In this document: piece after piece, positions 1-7,780 of the stretch | Numbering within the stretch: position 1 is the first letter of the stretch | Layout of the letters: every line of letters begins with the position of its first letter | Source of the DNA: Acidobacteriota bacterium | GTDB lineage: Bacteria; Acidobacteriota; Terriglobia; Terriglobales; Acidobacteriaceae | DNA: 25,581 nt | Assembly (NCBI GenBank): GCA_003225595.1 | Contig: QIAR01000057.1 | Span: 1-25,581 of the forward strand | Reading direction: 5' to 3' | Made by a program: the position numbers and the translations under genes | The notes under the pieces: generated by a model | The model's input: only the letters and a program-made list of their open reading frames with translations | What the model was told of the DNA's origin: nothing | Databases searched by the model: none

Positions 1-2
1 GC

Positions 3-617
3 TTCAATCCCGCGGTGCGCGCCACGCTTCCGCTGATCACGCAGCCGATGTTTTTCGAGGTCCACCGGCTCAGCGTGTTCACGCCACGGTCGCTCGACGT
101 GGACGTAGTACTCGACCTGATGATTCACGATCTGGACGTAGTATCCTCCCTCGTCAACTCACCTGTGAAGGAAGTCCGCGCCGTGGGCCTGCCCATACTC
201 TCCGGCAAGGTGGACATCGCCAACCTGCGCATGGAATTTGAGTCAGGTTGCGTCGCCAACTTCACAGCCAGCCGTGTCTCCACCGGGCGTGTGCGGAAGT
301 TGCGATTTTTCCAACCCCAGCAATACATCTCCATCGACTACGGACGCCAGGATGTGCTGGTCTTCACAATCGGCGGCGAGGGCGGGCTCCCTGGCACTCC
401 CTCGGTCAATCCGCAGATCAAGGTCGCTAAGCCCTCCGTCATCGCCGAGGAGCCGCTCTACGCCGAACTCAAGTCATTCGTGAAAGCCGTGCGCCACCGA
501 TTGACGCCCGTGGTTTCTCTAGAAGACGGTCGCCGAGCGCTTGACATCGCGTTGGATGTTGTGGCGGCCATTCAGGAGCACAGCAGAAAAATCAATCTGG
601 AACGACTCGTAACATAG
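3..617 (+). CDS. Gfo/Idh/MocA-family oxidoreductase, C-terminal part (5' end outside window)
   Basis: The reading frame is open from the window edge (F-N-P-A-V-R...), so this is the C-terminal ~204 residues of a longer protein. The N-terminal NAD(P)-binding Rossmann domain lies outside. The visible part looks like the C-terminal alpha/beta domain of the Gfo/Idh/MocA dehydrogenase superfamily: the segment VDVVLDLMIHDLDVV carries the family's D-x-x-x-H-D type active-site region, followed by the mixed beta-sheet and a final helix region (LEDGRRALDIALDVVAAI). In Acidobacteria a similar dehydrogenase often sits next to lipid A genes (lpxA) and may act as a UDP-GlcNAc 3-dehydrogenase (GnnA-like); that role is an inference from memory of neighbourhoods and cannot be tested here. 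A GTG at 15 is an internal Val codon, not a start. A long inverted repeat begins at the stop codon. Confidence 0.8.
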   Translation, partial: FNPAVRATLPLITQPMFFEVHRLSVFTPRSLDVDVVLDLMIHDLDVVSSLVNSPVKEVRAVGLPILSGKVDIANLRMEFESGCVANFTASRVSTGRVRKLRFFQPQQYISIDYGRQDVLVFTIGGEGGLPGTPSVNPQIKVAKPSVIAEEPLYAELKSFVKAVRHRLTPVVSLEDGRRALDIALDVVAAIQEHSRKINLERLVT

Positions 618-695
618 CCACAAAAGCTCAGAGACGCAGAGAGGGATTGACTCAAATAATGACTCCTGAATCAATTTCTGCGTGTCTCTGTGGCT
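616..695. repeat. Long imperfect intergenic hairpin (cacagagac-type repeat)
   Basis: Starting in the stop codon of the preceding gene, AGCCACA (616-622) pairs with TGTGGCT (689-695). AGAGACGCAGA (about 630-640) pairs with TCTGCGTGTCTCT (677-689) with a 2-nt bulge, and ATTGACTC pairs with GAATCAAT further in. The result is an ~80-nt stem-loop. It could end the upstream transcript, but there is no clear T-run. It resembles widespread 'ccacagagacacagag' interspersed intergenic repeats. The rest of 696-978 has no gene; it holds an A/T-rich patch at 760-785 and the palindrome at 836-855. Confidence 0.6.
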
Positions 696-835
696 CCATA
701 GCCGTTGCCTTTACAGCCTAAGAAGCGCTCCCAGCAGACGGAACCAATCTGCCAGCACTACAAAACTTTACAATTTTGAAATCTCGAATCTGCAATACTC
801 TGTCGGTGCGCTAAGAAAACCAGTTTACGAGCGGA

Positions 836-855
836 GTGCACGCATGTACGTGCAC
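836..855. promoter_or_regulatory. Perfect 7-bp inverted repeat upstream of TonB-like gene
   Basis: GTGCACG (836-842) and CGTGCAC (849-855) are perfect inverted repeats separated by 6 nt (CATGTA). The site lies ~125 bp upstream of the TonB-like gene in an otherwise empty stretch. It could be a dimeric regulator's operator or an RNA hairpin; no T-run follows, so a terminator is less likely. Function is inferred only from symmetry. Confidence 0.35.
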
Positions 856-978
856 CTTTGAAACTTCGCGAATTTGCCGGAAAGATGCGAAAATAAGTGT
901 AATTGGGTCGCAGACACAGTAGGTTCTATCTATTGCGAAACCTAGGAGCGCCGCGCTAGATACTAGGTGCAGTTCCGA

Positions 979-2121
979 ATGTCCATAACGCAAATTCCGC
1001 CTAAAGGTCCGTTGCCTTCTCCCAGTCCCGCGGCTCGCCCGGACGGCAGCGAACTATACGAACCCCAGCGCTGGGAATCGGCTTATCGCAAGTTCGATGC
1101 GGATAACGTTCCCCACCTGCTCATCCAGCTTCAGGACGACCTGGCTCGCTCGCGCAAACGCGAGGCCGTCTGGCTGTCCGTGATCTTTCACCTTTTGGTG
1201 GTGATCCTGGTAGTTAATGAAGCCAGGCTGGAAAAATATCTGCCGAGGCATGCGGTGATAGTAGTTTCGCCGAATGACTGGACGCGACAGAAGGAACTGA
1301 CCTATTTAGAGTTGCCGCCCGACGCGCAGAAGGCCACCAAGCGGCCGGACACCAACGTCATTTCCGACAAAGACCGCGTCGCCAGTTCGCGCAAGCCACA
1401 AGTCGATCCCAAGGAGCTGAGAAAAATTCTCGACAGTGCCCGTCCGGGGAGGCCGGGCCCCACCGTTCCTCCAGCGTCGCCACAACTGCAACAGGCACCG
1501 GCAGTCGCACAGAATGCAGCGCCGCCGCAGCAGTTGCAACAGGAGCAGCCCGCGCCCTCTCCTTCGCCTTCAGCCAGTCAGAACCAGATGGCACGGTTGC
1601 AGCCTCCACCGGCGCCAAAGAGCAAACCGCAGGTCAAGTTTGGCAGCGGCATGTCGGCCGGTTCAGCGATTGAAGAGGCTGCACGCGCGGCTGTGGCAAG
1701 TCGCAATGGGGGCTACGGTGGTGAGGGCGGCGATTATGGCCTTGGACAAGGTCAGCAGTCCGGCAAAGCGGCAAGCCAGCTCGATGTGCTGACCGACACC
1801 ATGGGCGTCGACTTCGGCCCCTATCTCTCGCGCGTCGTGCACGAGGTGCGTATCAACTGGTACAACCTAATTCCCGAAGCCGCGCGTCCTCCTTTGATGA
1901 AGAAAGGCAAAGTTTCCATCGAATTTGCCATTCTGAAAAACGGGAGCGTGGCGGGCATGAGGCTGGTGACCACCTCGGGTGATGTCTCTCTCGATCGTGC
2001 CGCCTGGGGAGGGATCACTGGTTCGAACCCGTTTTCGCCCTTGCCACAGGATTTTCACGGCCAATTCCTAGGCCTGCGTTTCCACTTCTACTACAACCCA
2101 GACAGGACAGATTTGCAGTAG
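979..2121 (+). CDS. TonB-family envelope protein
   Basis: 380 residues from the ATG at 979. A GTG at 967 would add four residues; I chose 979 because a weak TAGGTG lies ~10 nt before it. Architecture: cytoplasmic N-terminal ~60 residues rich in Pro and charge, one membrane segment at about 64-81 (VWLSVIFHLLVVILVVN), a long Pro/Gln/Ala linker (~120-210) able to span the periplasm, a Gly-rich stretch (NGGYGGEGGDYGLGQGQQ), and a C-terminal TonB-like domain (~280-375) with VVHEVRINWYNLIPEA, KGKVSIEFAILKNGSV and the final NPFSPLPQDF...LGLRFHFYYNP. This is the usual TonB_C arrangement, in which energy from the inner-membrane ExbBD motor is passed to outer-membrane receptors. No exbB, exbD or receptor gene is in the window, so its partners are unknown. 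The cytoplasmic extension before the membrane segment is longer than in classical TonB. Confidence 0.8.
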   Translation: MSITQIPPKGPLPSPSPAARPDGSELYEPQRWESAYRKFDADNVPHLLIQLQDDLARSRKREAVWLSVIFHLLVVILVVNEARLEKYLPRHAVIVVSPNDWTRQKELTYLELPPDAQKATKRPDTNVISDKDRVASSRKPQVDPKELRKILDSARPGRPGPTVPPASPQLQQAPAVAQNAAPPQQLQQEQPAPSPSPSASQNQMARLQPPPAPKSKPQVKFGSGMSAGSAIEEAARAAVASRNGGYGGEGGDYGLGQGQQSGKAASQLDVLTDTMGVDFGPYLSRVVHEVRINWYNLIPEAARPPLMKKGKVSIEFAILKNGSVAGMRLVTTSGDVSLDRAAWGGITGSNPFSPLPQDFHGQFLGLRFHFYYNPDRTDLQ

Positions 2122-2127
2122 AAGAAC

Positions 2128-2163
2128 TTGCGGTTGTTTGTGGCAAAAAGCTTTTAACCGCAA
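2128..2163. terminator. Inverted repeat between convergent genes
   Basis: TTGCGGTT (2128-2135) and AACCGCAA (2156-2163) form a perfect 8-bp stem; the loop includes the palindrome AAAAGCTTTT. It lies 7 bp past the TonB-like stop and 69 bp past the end of the convergent winged-helix gene, so it could terminate either. No proper T-run follows on the + strand; on the - strand the stem is preceded, not followed, by T's. The 3' half resembles the 'accgcaaagcacgc' interspersed repeat. Confidence 0.4.
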
Positions 2164-2231
2164 AGCACGCCAAAAAACCCCGCCGAGTATGCAAAGGAGT
2201 AATTTCAGCTCTCCAGGCCGATACGGAAGCC

Positions 2232-3119
2232 CTATCTCGCGTCCGGATATGCCATCCTGATCAGCGTTCTTTCTGAAAACGGCAAATACAGCAACCCCGC
2301 GGTGGCTGCCAATGCTGCACCCAGCCCGATCTTCGGCATGAGCAAAAATGGGGCTATCCCCCACAACCCATCCAGCAGCAAAACAAACGGGAAAACCTTA
2401 CGGAACTTCTTTCCCAGGCCCCGGTAATCAAAGCCAACCGCCGAGACCAGGTAGCAGCGCAACGGGACCCCCACACTCGCTGTGACTAGCACCGCTACCA
2501 CAGTCGCCAAAGCACCCCAGTCAGGCAGGAATGAACCCGCCATGCGATCGACATCCTGCAGATGCAACAGCGCTTCGATGTAGAAGATCAGGTACATTAC
2601 CTGGATCAGTGTGAATAACCCACGTGTAACCCCGCGGTGGGCAATCGGTAAGTCGAGTTCAGGATAGCCGCGAACAGAAACAGGTCCGGAAACGCTCTCC
2701 AAATGCTGATTCGCTGCGCCTGTCCCAACCTGCGCCATGGCGCCCGTTGCCTGCGAGACAGAGCCAGGCGCCTCTTCCCGCTGCACCGGCGCGATAAACC
2801 GGTATCCTCGCCGTGCCAGTGTTGCGACAAACCGCGGACTGGATGCCGAGTCGCCCAATGCTTCGCGAATCTTGTTCACCGCGGTATTCAGGCTGTGATC
2901 GAAGTCTACAAAGGTATCCGCGGGCCACAGCTTCTGGCGCAACTCGTCCCGTGTAACCACATCTCCTGGCCGCTCCAGCAGCATGGCGAGTACTTGCAGT
3001 GGCTGCTCTTGTAAGCGGATTCGCACGCCGCTTTTGCGGAGTTCGCCCACGACCAAGTCCAGCTCGAAAATCCCGAATCGAACCATCCTCCCCGCGGGTC
3101 TGGGTTGCGGTGCAGACAT
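2232..3119 (-). CDS. Winged-helix (CadC/ToxR-type) DNA-binding domain fused to a four-helix membrane domain
   Basis: 295 residues from the ATG at 3119 (MSAPQPRP); a GTG at 3140 would add seven. Residues ~13-110 are a Trans_reg_C winged helix: VRFGIFELDL, LQEQPLQVLAMLLERPGDVVTRDELRQKLWP, the hallmark DFDHSLNTAVNKIREALGDSA, and the wing FVATLARRGYRFIAP. A ~55-residue linker follows, then four hydrophobic helices (GLFTLIQVMYLIFYIEALL; WGALATVVAVLVTASVGV; VFPFVLLLDGLWGIAPFLLM; GLGAALAATAGLLYL). The DNA-binding domain should face the cytoplasm. Acidobacterial homologues of this winged helix often carry TolB-like or TPR sensor regions; here the C-terminus is an integral membrane module with no recognisable periplasmic sensor, so the signal may be membrane-borne. 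A TAAACT box ends 11 nt before the ATG, implying a very short leader. Confidence 0.8.
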   Translation of the reverse strand: MSAPQPRPAGRMVRFGIFELDLVVGELRKSGVRIRLQEQPLQVLAMLLERPGDVVTRDELRQKLWPADTFVDFDHSLNTAVNKIREALGDSASSPRFVATLARRGYRFIAPVQREEAPGSVSQATGAMAQVGTGAANQHLESVSGPVSVRGYPELDLPIAHRGVTRGLFTLIQVMYLIFYIEALLHLQDVDRMAGSFLPDWGALATVVAVLVTASVGVPLRCYLVSAVGFDYRGLGKKFRKVFPFVLLLDGLWGIAPFLLMPKIGLGAALAATAGLLYLPFSERTLIRMAYPDAR

Positions 3120-3255
3120 TAATGACGCGTAGTTTATCACCCCGGTTGCGGTGTCTTTGATCGTCCAAAGCAGATCCTATGGGAAGAGCCCGAGCCGGAG
3201 CCATTGCTCGGTCAATTCTGCTTGCAGGTCACTGCCGCTGGTTTTGTGGGGGCGC

Positions 3256-3261
3256 TACAAT
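3256..3261 (+). promoter_or_regulatory. -10 box TACAAT directly before a GTG start
   Basis: TACAAT matches the sigma-70 -10 consensus at five of six positions and ends exactly 6 nt before the GTG at 3268. Transcription would then start at or next to the start codon. No Shine-Dalgarno sequence sits at normal spacing. A weak -35 (CTGCCG, 3232-3237) lies 18 bp upstream. Confidence 0.5.
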
Positions 3262-3267
3262 GTTCGT

Positions 3268-3423
3268 GTGTCCCGCTTACACCAGGTAGCGCACTCTGGT
3301 AAAAAACGCCCGAAGCACCACATCTATGCGCTGGAGGCAACCGGCCTGTTGCTCATCGCAGTAATGCTTCTGATCGTGACTCTCATCCGCTACTGGCATA
3401 ACATCAACTGGAGCGCTCGCTGA
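3268..3423 (+). CDS. Small single-pass membrane protein upstream of miaA
   Basis: 51 codons from GTG: a basic N-terminus (HSGKKRPKHH), one strong hydrophobic helix at about residues 22-41 (LEATGLLLIAVMLLIVTLI) and a short tail (RYWHNINWSAR). The positive-inside rule puts the N-terminus in the cytoplasm. The frame is open further upstream to 3151, but that extension has unlikely composition, and the -10 box at 3256 would lie inside it, so I chose the GTG at 3268. The stop (TGA 3421-3423) is 2 nt from the TTG start of miaA, and GGAG at 3410-3413 inside this gene serves as the miaA ribosome-binding site, so the two are probably translated together. I do not recognise the function. Confidence 0.55.
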   Translation: MSRLHQVAHSGKKRPKHHIYALEATGLLLIAVMLLIVTLIRYWHNINWSAR

Positions 3424-3425
3424 GC

Positions 3426-4373
3426 TTGCCTCCGGAAAAACGTGAGCCCCTCCTGGTAGCCGTGATGGGTCCCACCGGGAGCGGAAAGACGGCCCTCTCG
3501 CTCGCCTTGGCCGAGCGCTTCGGAGGCGAAATCGTGAATTGCGATTCCGTCGCCATGTACCGCGAGGTCGAGATTGGCACCGCCAAGCCTGGGCTCGCCG
3601 AGCGTGCCAGGGTCCCGCATCATCTGCTCGATTTTGTCGATCTGACCAGCTATATCACTGCCGGTAAGTACGCGCGTCTGGGGCGTCAAGTCCTCGAAGA
3701 AATCAAATTGCGCGGGCACCTACCGATTGTCGTTGGCGGAACCGGTCTCTATCTGCGCGCCCTGATTGAGGGCCTCTTCCCCGGCCCGCAGCGCTCGGAA
3801 GAACTCCGCGATCGACTGCGCCAACGCGCCCAGAACAAGGGATCCGCCTACCTGCACCGGCTCCTGCACCGCCTCGATCCTGCCGCCGCCGGGAGAATTC
3901 ACGGCAACGACACTCCAAAGCTGATTCGCGCTATTGAGGTCTGCCTTGCTTCGCGTCAGAAGATGAGCGAAATGTGGGAACGGGGCCGTGATTCTCTGAA
4001 GGGCTTCCGTATCTTGCGCGTCGGCCTGAGTCCAGACCGAAAGGCGCTTTATGAGCGCATCAACGATCGCGCACGGCGCATGTTCGAATTCGGTCTTGTG
4101 GAAGAAACTCGGTGCCTGCTGGAGAATTACGGTGATACCGCGCGACCGCTAGCCTCACTCGGATATAAACAGGCTGTGCAGGCGCTGGGTGGAGAAATCG
4201 ATCCTCAGGCGGCGCTCTCGGCGGCGCAGCAAGCCCACCGCAATTACGCCAAGCGACAGATGACATGGTTCCGGCGGGAACCGGAGGTGGTCTGGTTCGC
4301 GGGATTCGGCGACGACCCGGCAATCCAGCGTAAGGCTATCGAGCACGTCCAGGAAAACCTGGCCACAGATTAA
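3426..4373 (+). CDS. miaA: tRNA dimethylallyltransferase
   Basis: 315 residues, normal length for MiaA, which adds a dimethylallyl group from DMAPP to N6 of A37 in tRNAs reading UNN codons. Visible motifs: P-loop GPTGSGKT (15-22), NCDSVAMYREVEIGTAKP (38-55; the DS-x-x-x-YR substrate motif), VPHHLLD, PIVVGGTGLYLRAL (dimethylallyl/tRNA channel), GLVEETRCLL, ASLGYKQAV and the C-terminal NYAKRQMTWFRR that contacts tRNA. The start is TTG at 3426, 2 nt after the small upstream membrane gene; the next in-frame ATG lies inside the P-loop region and is too late. The family usually has DSMQVY where this protein has DSVAMY. Confidence 0.95.
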   Translation: MPPEKREPLLVAVMGPTGSGKTALSLALAERFGGEIVNCDSVAMYREVEIGTAKPGLAERARVPHHLLDFVDLTSYITAGKYARLGRQVLEEIKLRGHLPIVVGGTGLYLRALIEGLFPGPQRSEELRDRLRQRAQNKGSAYLHRLLHRLDPAAAGRIHGNDTPKLIRAIEVCLASRQKMSEMWERGRDSLKGFRILRVGLSPDRKALYERINDRARRMFEFGLVEETRCLLENYGDTARPLASLGYKQAVQALGGEIDPQAALSAAQQAHRNYAKRQMTWFRREPEVVWFAGFGDDPAIQRKAIEHVQENLATD

Positions 4374-4413
4374 CCGGGACGATGTAGGCCGGCGGCCTGA
4401 AACCTGAAGCCGC

Positions 4414-4443
4414 CTGACGCCTGCCGCGCTCTTCTGCTATTGT
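4414..4443 (+). promoter_or_regulatory. Promoter abutting the GH3 start codon
   Basis: CTGACG (4414-4419) and TATTGT (4438-4443) with an 18-bp spacer resemble sigma-70 -35 and -10 boxes. The -10 ends 6 nt before the ATG at 4450 (CTGCTC between) and no Shine-Dalgarno sequence is present, so a leaderless mRNA is likely. Confidence 0.5.
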
Positions 4444-4449
4444 CTGCTC

Positions 4450-6354
4450 ATGCTCAAATGTGTGGGCGCTTTCCTGATTGTTTCACTGCTTACGCCGCTA
4501 GCGCTCGCGAAGGAACGTTACCAGCAGCCTGGTCCCATCCATCTCGACCGCGACCGGCAAAAATGGGCGGAGAAGACTCTGCACAAGCTCTCCAGCGAAG
4601 AAAAAGTCGGCCAGCTCTTCATGATCTGGGTACGGGTGCAGTTTTGGAATACTGAAAATCCCGACTACCTGCAACTCCGCGACAACATACACAAATATCA
4701 CATCGGCTCATTGGCCATGAGTGTTCCGGTCGACGGCCCCTTCCTGCTCAGAAACCAGCCGTTTGAAGCTGCCGAACTGCTCAACCGGCTACAAAAGGAG
4801 TCCAAGCTGCCACTGATATTCGCCGCTGATTTTGAGCGGGGTGTTTCCATGCGTCTGTATGGAACCACTATCTTCCCGCACCCCATGGCCTTTGGAGCCG
4901 CCGGCAAACCGGAATATGCCGAAGATTTTGGTCGGATCACAGCGCAGGAAGCGCGTGCCATCGGCGTGCACTGGAATTTCTTTCCTGTAGCGGACGTCAA
5001 CTCCAATCCCGCAAATCCCATCATCAACACGCGTTCCTTTGGAGAAGATCCCGAGCAGGTCGGAGATTTGCTTGCTGCTTACATCCGCGGCGCACATGCA
5101 GGAGGCATGCTCACTACCGCCAAGCATTTTCCTGGACACGGCGATACCGATACCGATTCTCACCTCGGTGTCGCCCGTGTGAACGGCGATGTCGCGCATC
5201 TGCAAACCGTCGAACTGCCACCGTTCAAGAAAGCTATCGAGGGTGGCGTGGATTCCGTCATGGTTGCCCATGTTACGGTGCCCGCGCTCGAACCGGATCC
5301 GAATCGCGTCGCGACAACCTCGCCCGCTGTTGTCACTGATCTGCTTAAGAAACAACTTGGGTTCAAGGGTCTCGTCGTGACCGATGCCTTGGATATGGCC
5401 GGCCTCACCCGCCTTTACGGCGCAAACATCGGTCGTGCCGCCGTGGAGGCGTTCAAGGCCGGTAACGACCTGCTCCTCATTCCCTTCGACCTCGACGCGT
5501 CTTACCGCTCTATGCTCGAAGCGGTGCGAAGCGGAGAGATCTCGTCCGCCCGGCTCGATGAATCAGTTCTCAAGATATTGGAAGCGAAGGCCTCCCTCGG
5601 CCTCCACAAGGCTCACTTGATCGATCTCAATAAGGTACCCATGGAGATTGGCAAGCCATCGAACCTCGCCCTGGGCCAGCAGATAGCGGATGACGCCGTC
5701 ACAATGGTGCGGGACAACGGCAAGCTTCTGCCCCTCAAAATTAGGGGAACCGCGAAAACTGGCCTTCCGTATCAATCAGTGGAGGAGGTACGCAATCGGG
5801 TCGTGGTGGTCATTTTCTCCGATGACGTGCGTACCGAATCCGGGCGCATGCTTGAGCGGGAGATTCGGAGCCGGGCGCCGGATGCCAATGTGCTGTACGT
5901 TGATCCGCGGATCGCAGCCGGGATGACGGACAGTGTGTTGGCAGCCGTGGACCAGGCTGAGGCGGTGATTGCCCCTGTATATCTGATTCCGACAGCGGGT
6001 AAGGCGATCAAAGAACAGGTCGGGGTCAAGAATTCGGTAGCGCTGGCGGATTCCACTGGTACGCTGCTCCAGGAAATCCTCGAGCACGCTGCGGGAAAGA
6101 CGGTTGTCCTCGCCATGGGGAATCCATATCTGGCGCAGGATTTTCTGGCTATTCAGAACTATCTTTGTGCCTATTCGAATGCGACGGTTTCGGAGTTGAG
6201 CGTGGTAAAAGCCCTATTTGGTGAGATCGCCATTCGCGGTCACTTGCCGGTCAGCATCCCGAACGTCGCCCAACGCGGTTCCGGCATTGAACGGCAGCCT
6301 TTAGTCGCACACGGAGGTTCTCAAGATGCACAGTCCAAAACATCCGGGCGCTAA
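4450..6354 (+). CDS. Secreted glycoside hydrolase family 3 beta-N-acetylhexosaminidase (NagZ-like)
   Basis: 634 residues. An N-terminal signal peptide (MLKCVGAFLIVSLLTPLALA) implies export. The GH3 N-terminal TIM barrel starts with EEKVGQLFMIW and includes the NagZ-type signature KHFPGHGDTDTDSH (K225-H238), whose Asp-His pair acts as general acid/base in NagZ-type enzymes. The nucleophile Asp is expected at D312 in LVVTDALDMAGLTR. A C-terminal GH3 domain follows (~400-610). Single-domain NagZ of proteobacteria is cytoplasmic and ~340 residues; this longer, exported two-domain form is closer to the secreted enzymes of Bacteroidota and Firmicutes. It probably removes GlcNAc from peptidoglycan fragments or other glycans. 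The last 29 bp overlap the start of the next gene. Confidence 0.9.
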   Translation: MLKCVGAFLIVSLLTPLALAKERYQQPGPIHLDRDRQKWAEKTLHKLSSEEKVGQLFMIWVRVQFWNTENPDYLQLRDNIHKYHIGSLAMSVPVDGPFLLRNQPFEAAELLNRLQKESKLPLIFAADFERGVSMRLYGTTIFPHPMAFGAAGKPEYAEDFGRITAQEARAIGVHWNFFPVADVNSNPANPIINTRSFGEDPEQVGDLLAAYIRGAHAGGMLTTAKHFPGHGDTDTDSHLGVARVNGDVAHLQTVELPPFKKAIEGGVDSVMVAHVTVPALEPDPNRVATTSPAVVTDLLKKQLGFKGLVVTDALDMAGLTRLYGANIGRAAVEAFKAGNDLLLIPFDLDASYRSMLEAVRSGEISSARLDESVLKILEAKASLGLHKAHLIDLNKVPMEIGKPSNLALGQQIADDAVTMVRDNGKLLPLKIRGTAKTGLPYQSVEEVRNRVVVVIFSDDVRTESGRMLEREIRSRAPDANVLYVDPRIAAGMTDSVLAAVDQAEAVIAPVYLIPTAGKAIKEQVGVKNSVALADSTGTLLQEILEHAAGKTVVLAMGNPYLAQDFLAIQNYLCAYSNATVSELSVVKALFGEIAIRGHLPVSIPNVAQRGSGIERQPLVAHGGSQDAQSKTSGR

Positions 6355-6937
6355 CTTTCTGCATGGCTTCGCGCTGGCAGTCATTGCCCTCGTTCTCCTG
6401 CCAGCCTGCAGCATTAATGTGAAAAAGAATGAGGACGGAGAGGACAAGAAAGTCGACATCGAAACTCCCGTTGGCGGGATTCACGTCAGCAAGGATGCCG
6501 ATGTGCGAGATGTCGGCCTTGCTGTCTACCCTGGCGCGCGCAAAAAGCAGAAAGACTCGAGCGGCGACGAGAAGAGCGCAAATGTCAATATCTCGGGACC
6601 CGGGTTTGGTGTGAAAGTAGTGGCCGTCGAATACCTCTCCGACGATTCTCCGGACAAGCTCATCGCCTACTACAGAGATCAGTTGAAAGAGTATGGCAGC
6701 GTGCTTGAGTGTCACACCAGCAAACACGGTAGCGATGTCGAAGTAAACAAGATGAGCCACCCGGATAGGAAGGAATCCAAGAAACTGACCTGCGACAACG
6801 ATGACAGCGGCAAGACTGTGGAACTGAAGGTCGGCACCGAAGACAATCAACACATCGTTGCCGTGGAACCGCAGGGCAAGGGCTCAAGCTTCGCCTTGGT
6901 GTACGTACAGACCCATGGGAAAGAAGGCATGATTTAG
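6326..6937 (+). CDS. Putative lipoprotein of unknown function
   Basis: 203 residues. A type II signal peptide ends in the lipobox-like LPAC with Cys28, followed by SINVKKNEDGEDKK; Pro at -2 is unusual for a lipobox. The mature part is highly charged, with two beta-rich segments (VDIETPVGGIHV; VNISGPGFGVKVVAVEYLSDDSPDKLIAYYRDQLKEYG) and a second half rich in Lys and Asp (KLTCDNDDSGKTVELKVGTEDNQHIVAVEPQ). The two Cys residues of the mature part could pair. A strong ribosome-binding site (GGAGG, 6313-6317) lies inside the 3' end of the GH3 gene and the genes overlap by 29 bp, so translation is probably coupled. No known domain recognised. Confidence 0.75.
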   Translation: MHSPKHPGANFLHGFALAVIALVLLPACSINVKKNEDGEDKKVDIETPVGGIHVSKDADVRDVGLAVYPGARKKQKDSSGDEKSANVNISGPGFGVKVVAVEYLSDDSPDKLIAYYRDQLKEYGSVLECHTSKHGSDVEVNKMSHPDRKESKKLTCDNDDSGKTVELKVGTEDNQHIVAVEPQGKGSSFALVYVQTHGKEGMI

Positions 6938-6997
6938 GCTGATGGTGTGGCGTCGGGGCCGCGGCAGATTCTGTTGGAAATAGACAGCCCCAGTCGT

Positions 6998-7028
6998 GGA
7001 TCTCGAGTGTTCTCTTAAATTGAGATCC
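6998..7028. terminator. Inverted repeat between convergent genes
   Basis: GGATCTC (6998-7004) and GAGATCC (7022-7028) form a perfect 7-bp stem with a 17-nt loop, ending exactly where the reverse-strand RNase H gene ends. It sits between two convergent genes and may serve both, though there is no T-run. Confidence 0.35.
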
Positions 7029-7649
7029 CTAACCTTTCACCCGCACTTGGACTCGGGTTCCTTCCGGCAGTTCACCATCCAGTAACTTGATCACGCCCTC
7101 CCGCACCACGCCCTCAAATTCTTGTTGCTGACCGACCACGGCCGAGGCTGCACTCGGCATGCGGCGTCCCATGCTTTTATCCATCGCGGCGTTTGCTAAG
7201 CCGTCCGCTTCGCGGTTTTTTCCCCGCAAGACATGTTCAATGGAGAACCAGTCGAGTTTGCCAATCAACTCCTTCGCGCGATCATAGAGTTCCTGCAGGC
7301 TAGGGCTTTTGACCTTGTAAACACCCTTAATCTGGCGGACCAGAAGTTCGGAATCGCTGATCACTCTGAGGCCTTTGTAGCCGTGTGCTAGCGCGTAATG
7401 GAGCGCGGCAAGCAGGCCATTGTATTCGGCGTAATTGTTGGTCTGCTGGCCGAGGTACTCGCTGAGGGTAGCGATTTTGTGTCCAGCCTGATCGGTGATG
7501 ACGACACCGTAGCCCGCTGGCCCAGGATTGCCCCGCGCGCCACCATCGATGTGAGCGATCAGGTAAGCTTCGGGCAAGGTCCCGCGTTGCGGGGGGAAGA
7601 GATCTTTTGTACCAGGGCTTCGTCGACTATGGCGAAAATCGGACGTCAT
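7029..7649 (-). CDS. Ribonuclease HI-family protein
   Basis: 206 residues. The core domain (~28-160) has the four RNase H catalytic acids: D35 (HIDGGARGNPG), E75 (NNYAEYNGLL), D99 (VISDSELLV) and D149 (NREADGLANAAMD). It should cleave RNA in RNA-DNA hybrids using two metal ions. This shorter RnhA-like form, without the basic protrusion, is common in Acidobacteria and Actinobacteria. A ~45-residue C-terminal extension (QEFEGVVREGVIKLLDGELPEGTRVQVRVKG) is probably a small beta domain. The linker DNA at 7141-7158 is a palindrome (GCCGAG GCTGCA CTCGGC) close to one inside ispE and may come from the same repeat. A TAAACT box ends 6 nt before the ATG and there is no Shine-Dalgarno sequence. Confidence 0.88.
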   Translation of the reverse strand: MTSDFRHSRRSPGTKDLFPPQRGTLPEAYLIAHIDGGARGNPGPAGYGVVITDQAGHKIATLSEYLGQQTNNYAEYNGLLAALHYALAHGYKGLRVISDSELLVRQIKGVYKVKSPSLQELYDRAKELIGKLDWFSIEHVLRGKNREADGLANAAMDKSMGRRMPSAASAVVGQQQEFEGVVREGVIKLLDGELPEGTRVQVRVKG

Positions 7650-7655
7650 TGGAAA

Positions 7656-7661
7656 AGTTTA
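7656..7661 (-). promoter_or_regulatory. -10-like box TAAACT 6 nt before the RNase H start
   Basis: Read on the minus strand, TAAACT (four of six consensus matches) is followed by TTTCCA and then the ATG at 7649. No convincing -35 is seen. It fits the leaderless pattern shared with other genes of the window. Confidence 0.35.
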
Positions 7662-7780
7662 CAACGAAGCTGTCCGTCAGGAATGAGGCACATTGAGCAC
7701 CAATTACTTGATTTTCTGGGCGACGACCAGCACCTTGCGCAAACAGTAGTACTGAAATTCTAGGCAGTGGCGAAAGCTGT

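Noticed and set aside
967..978. GTG at 967 as the start of the TonB-like gene
   Set aside because: No ribosome-binding site at suitable spacing; the ATG at 979 is as well placed and gives a normal N-terminus.
3151..3267. Longer version (90 codons) of the small membrane protein upstream of miaA
   Set aside because: The extra N-terminus looks non-coding, and the -10 box at 3256-3261 would be inside the gene.
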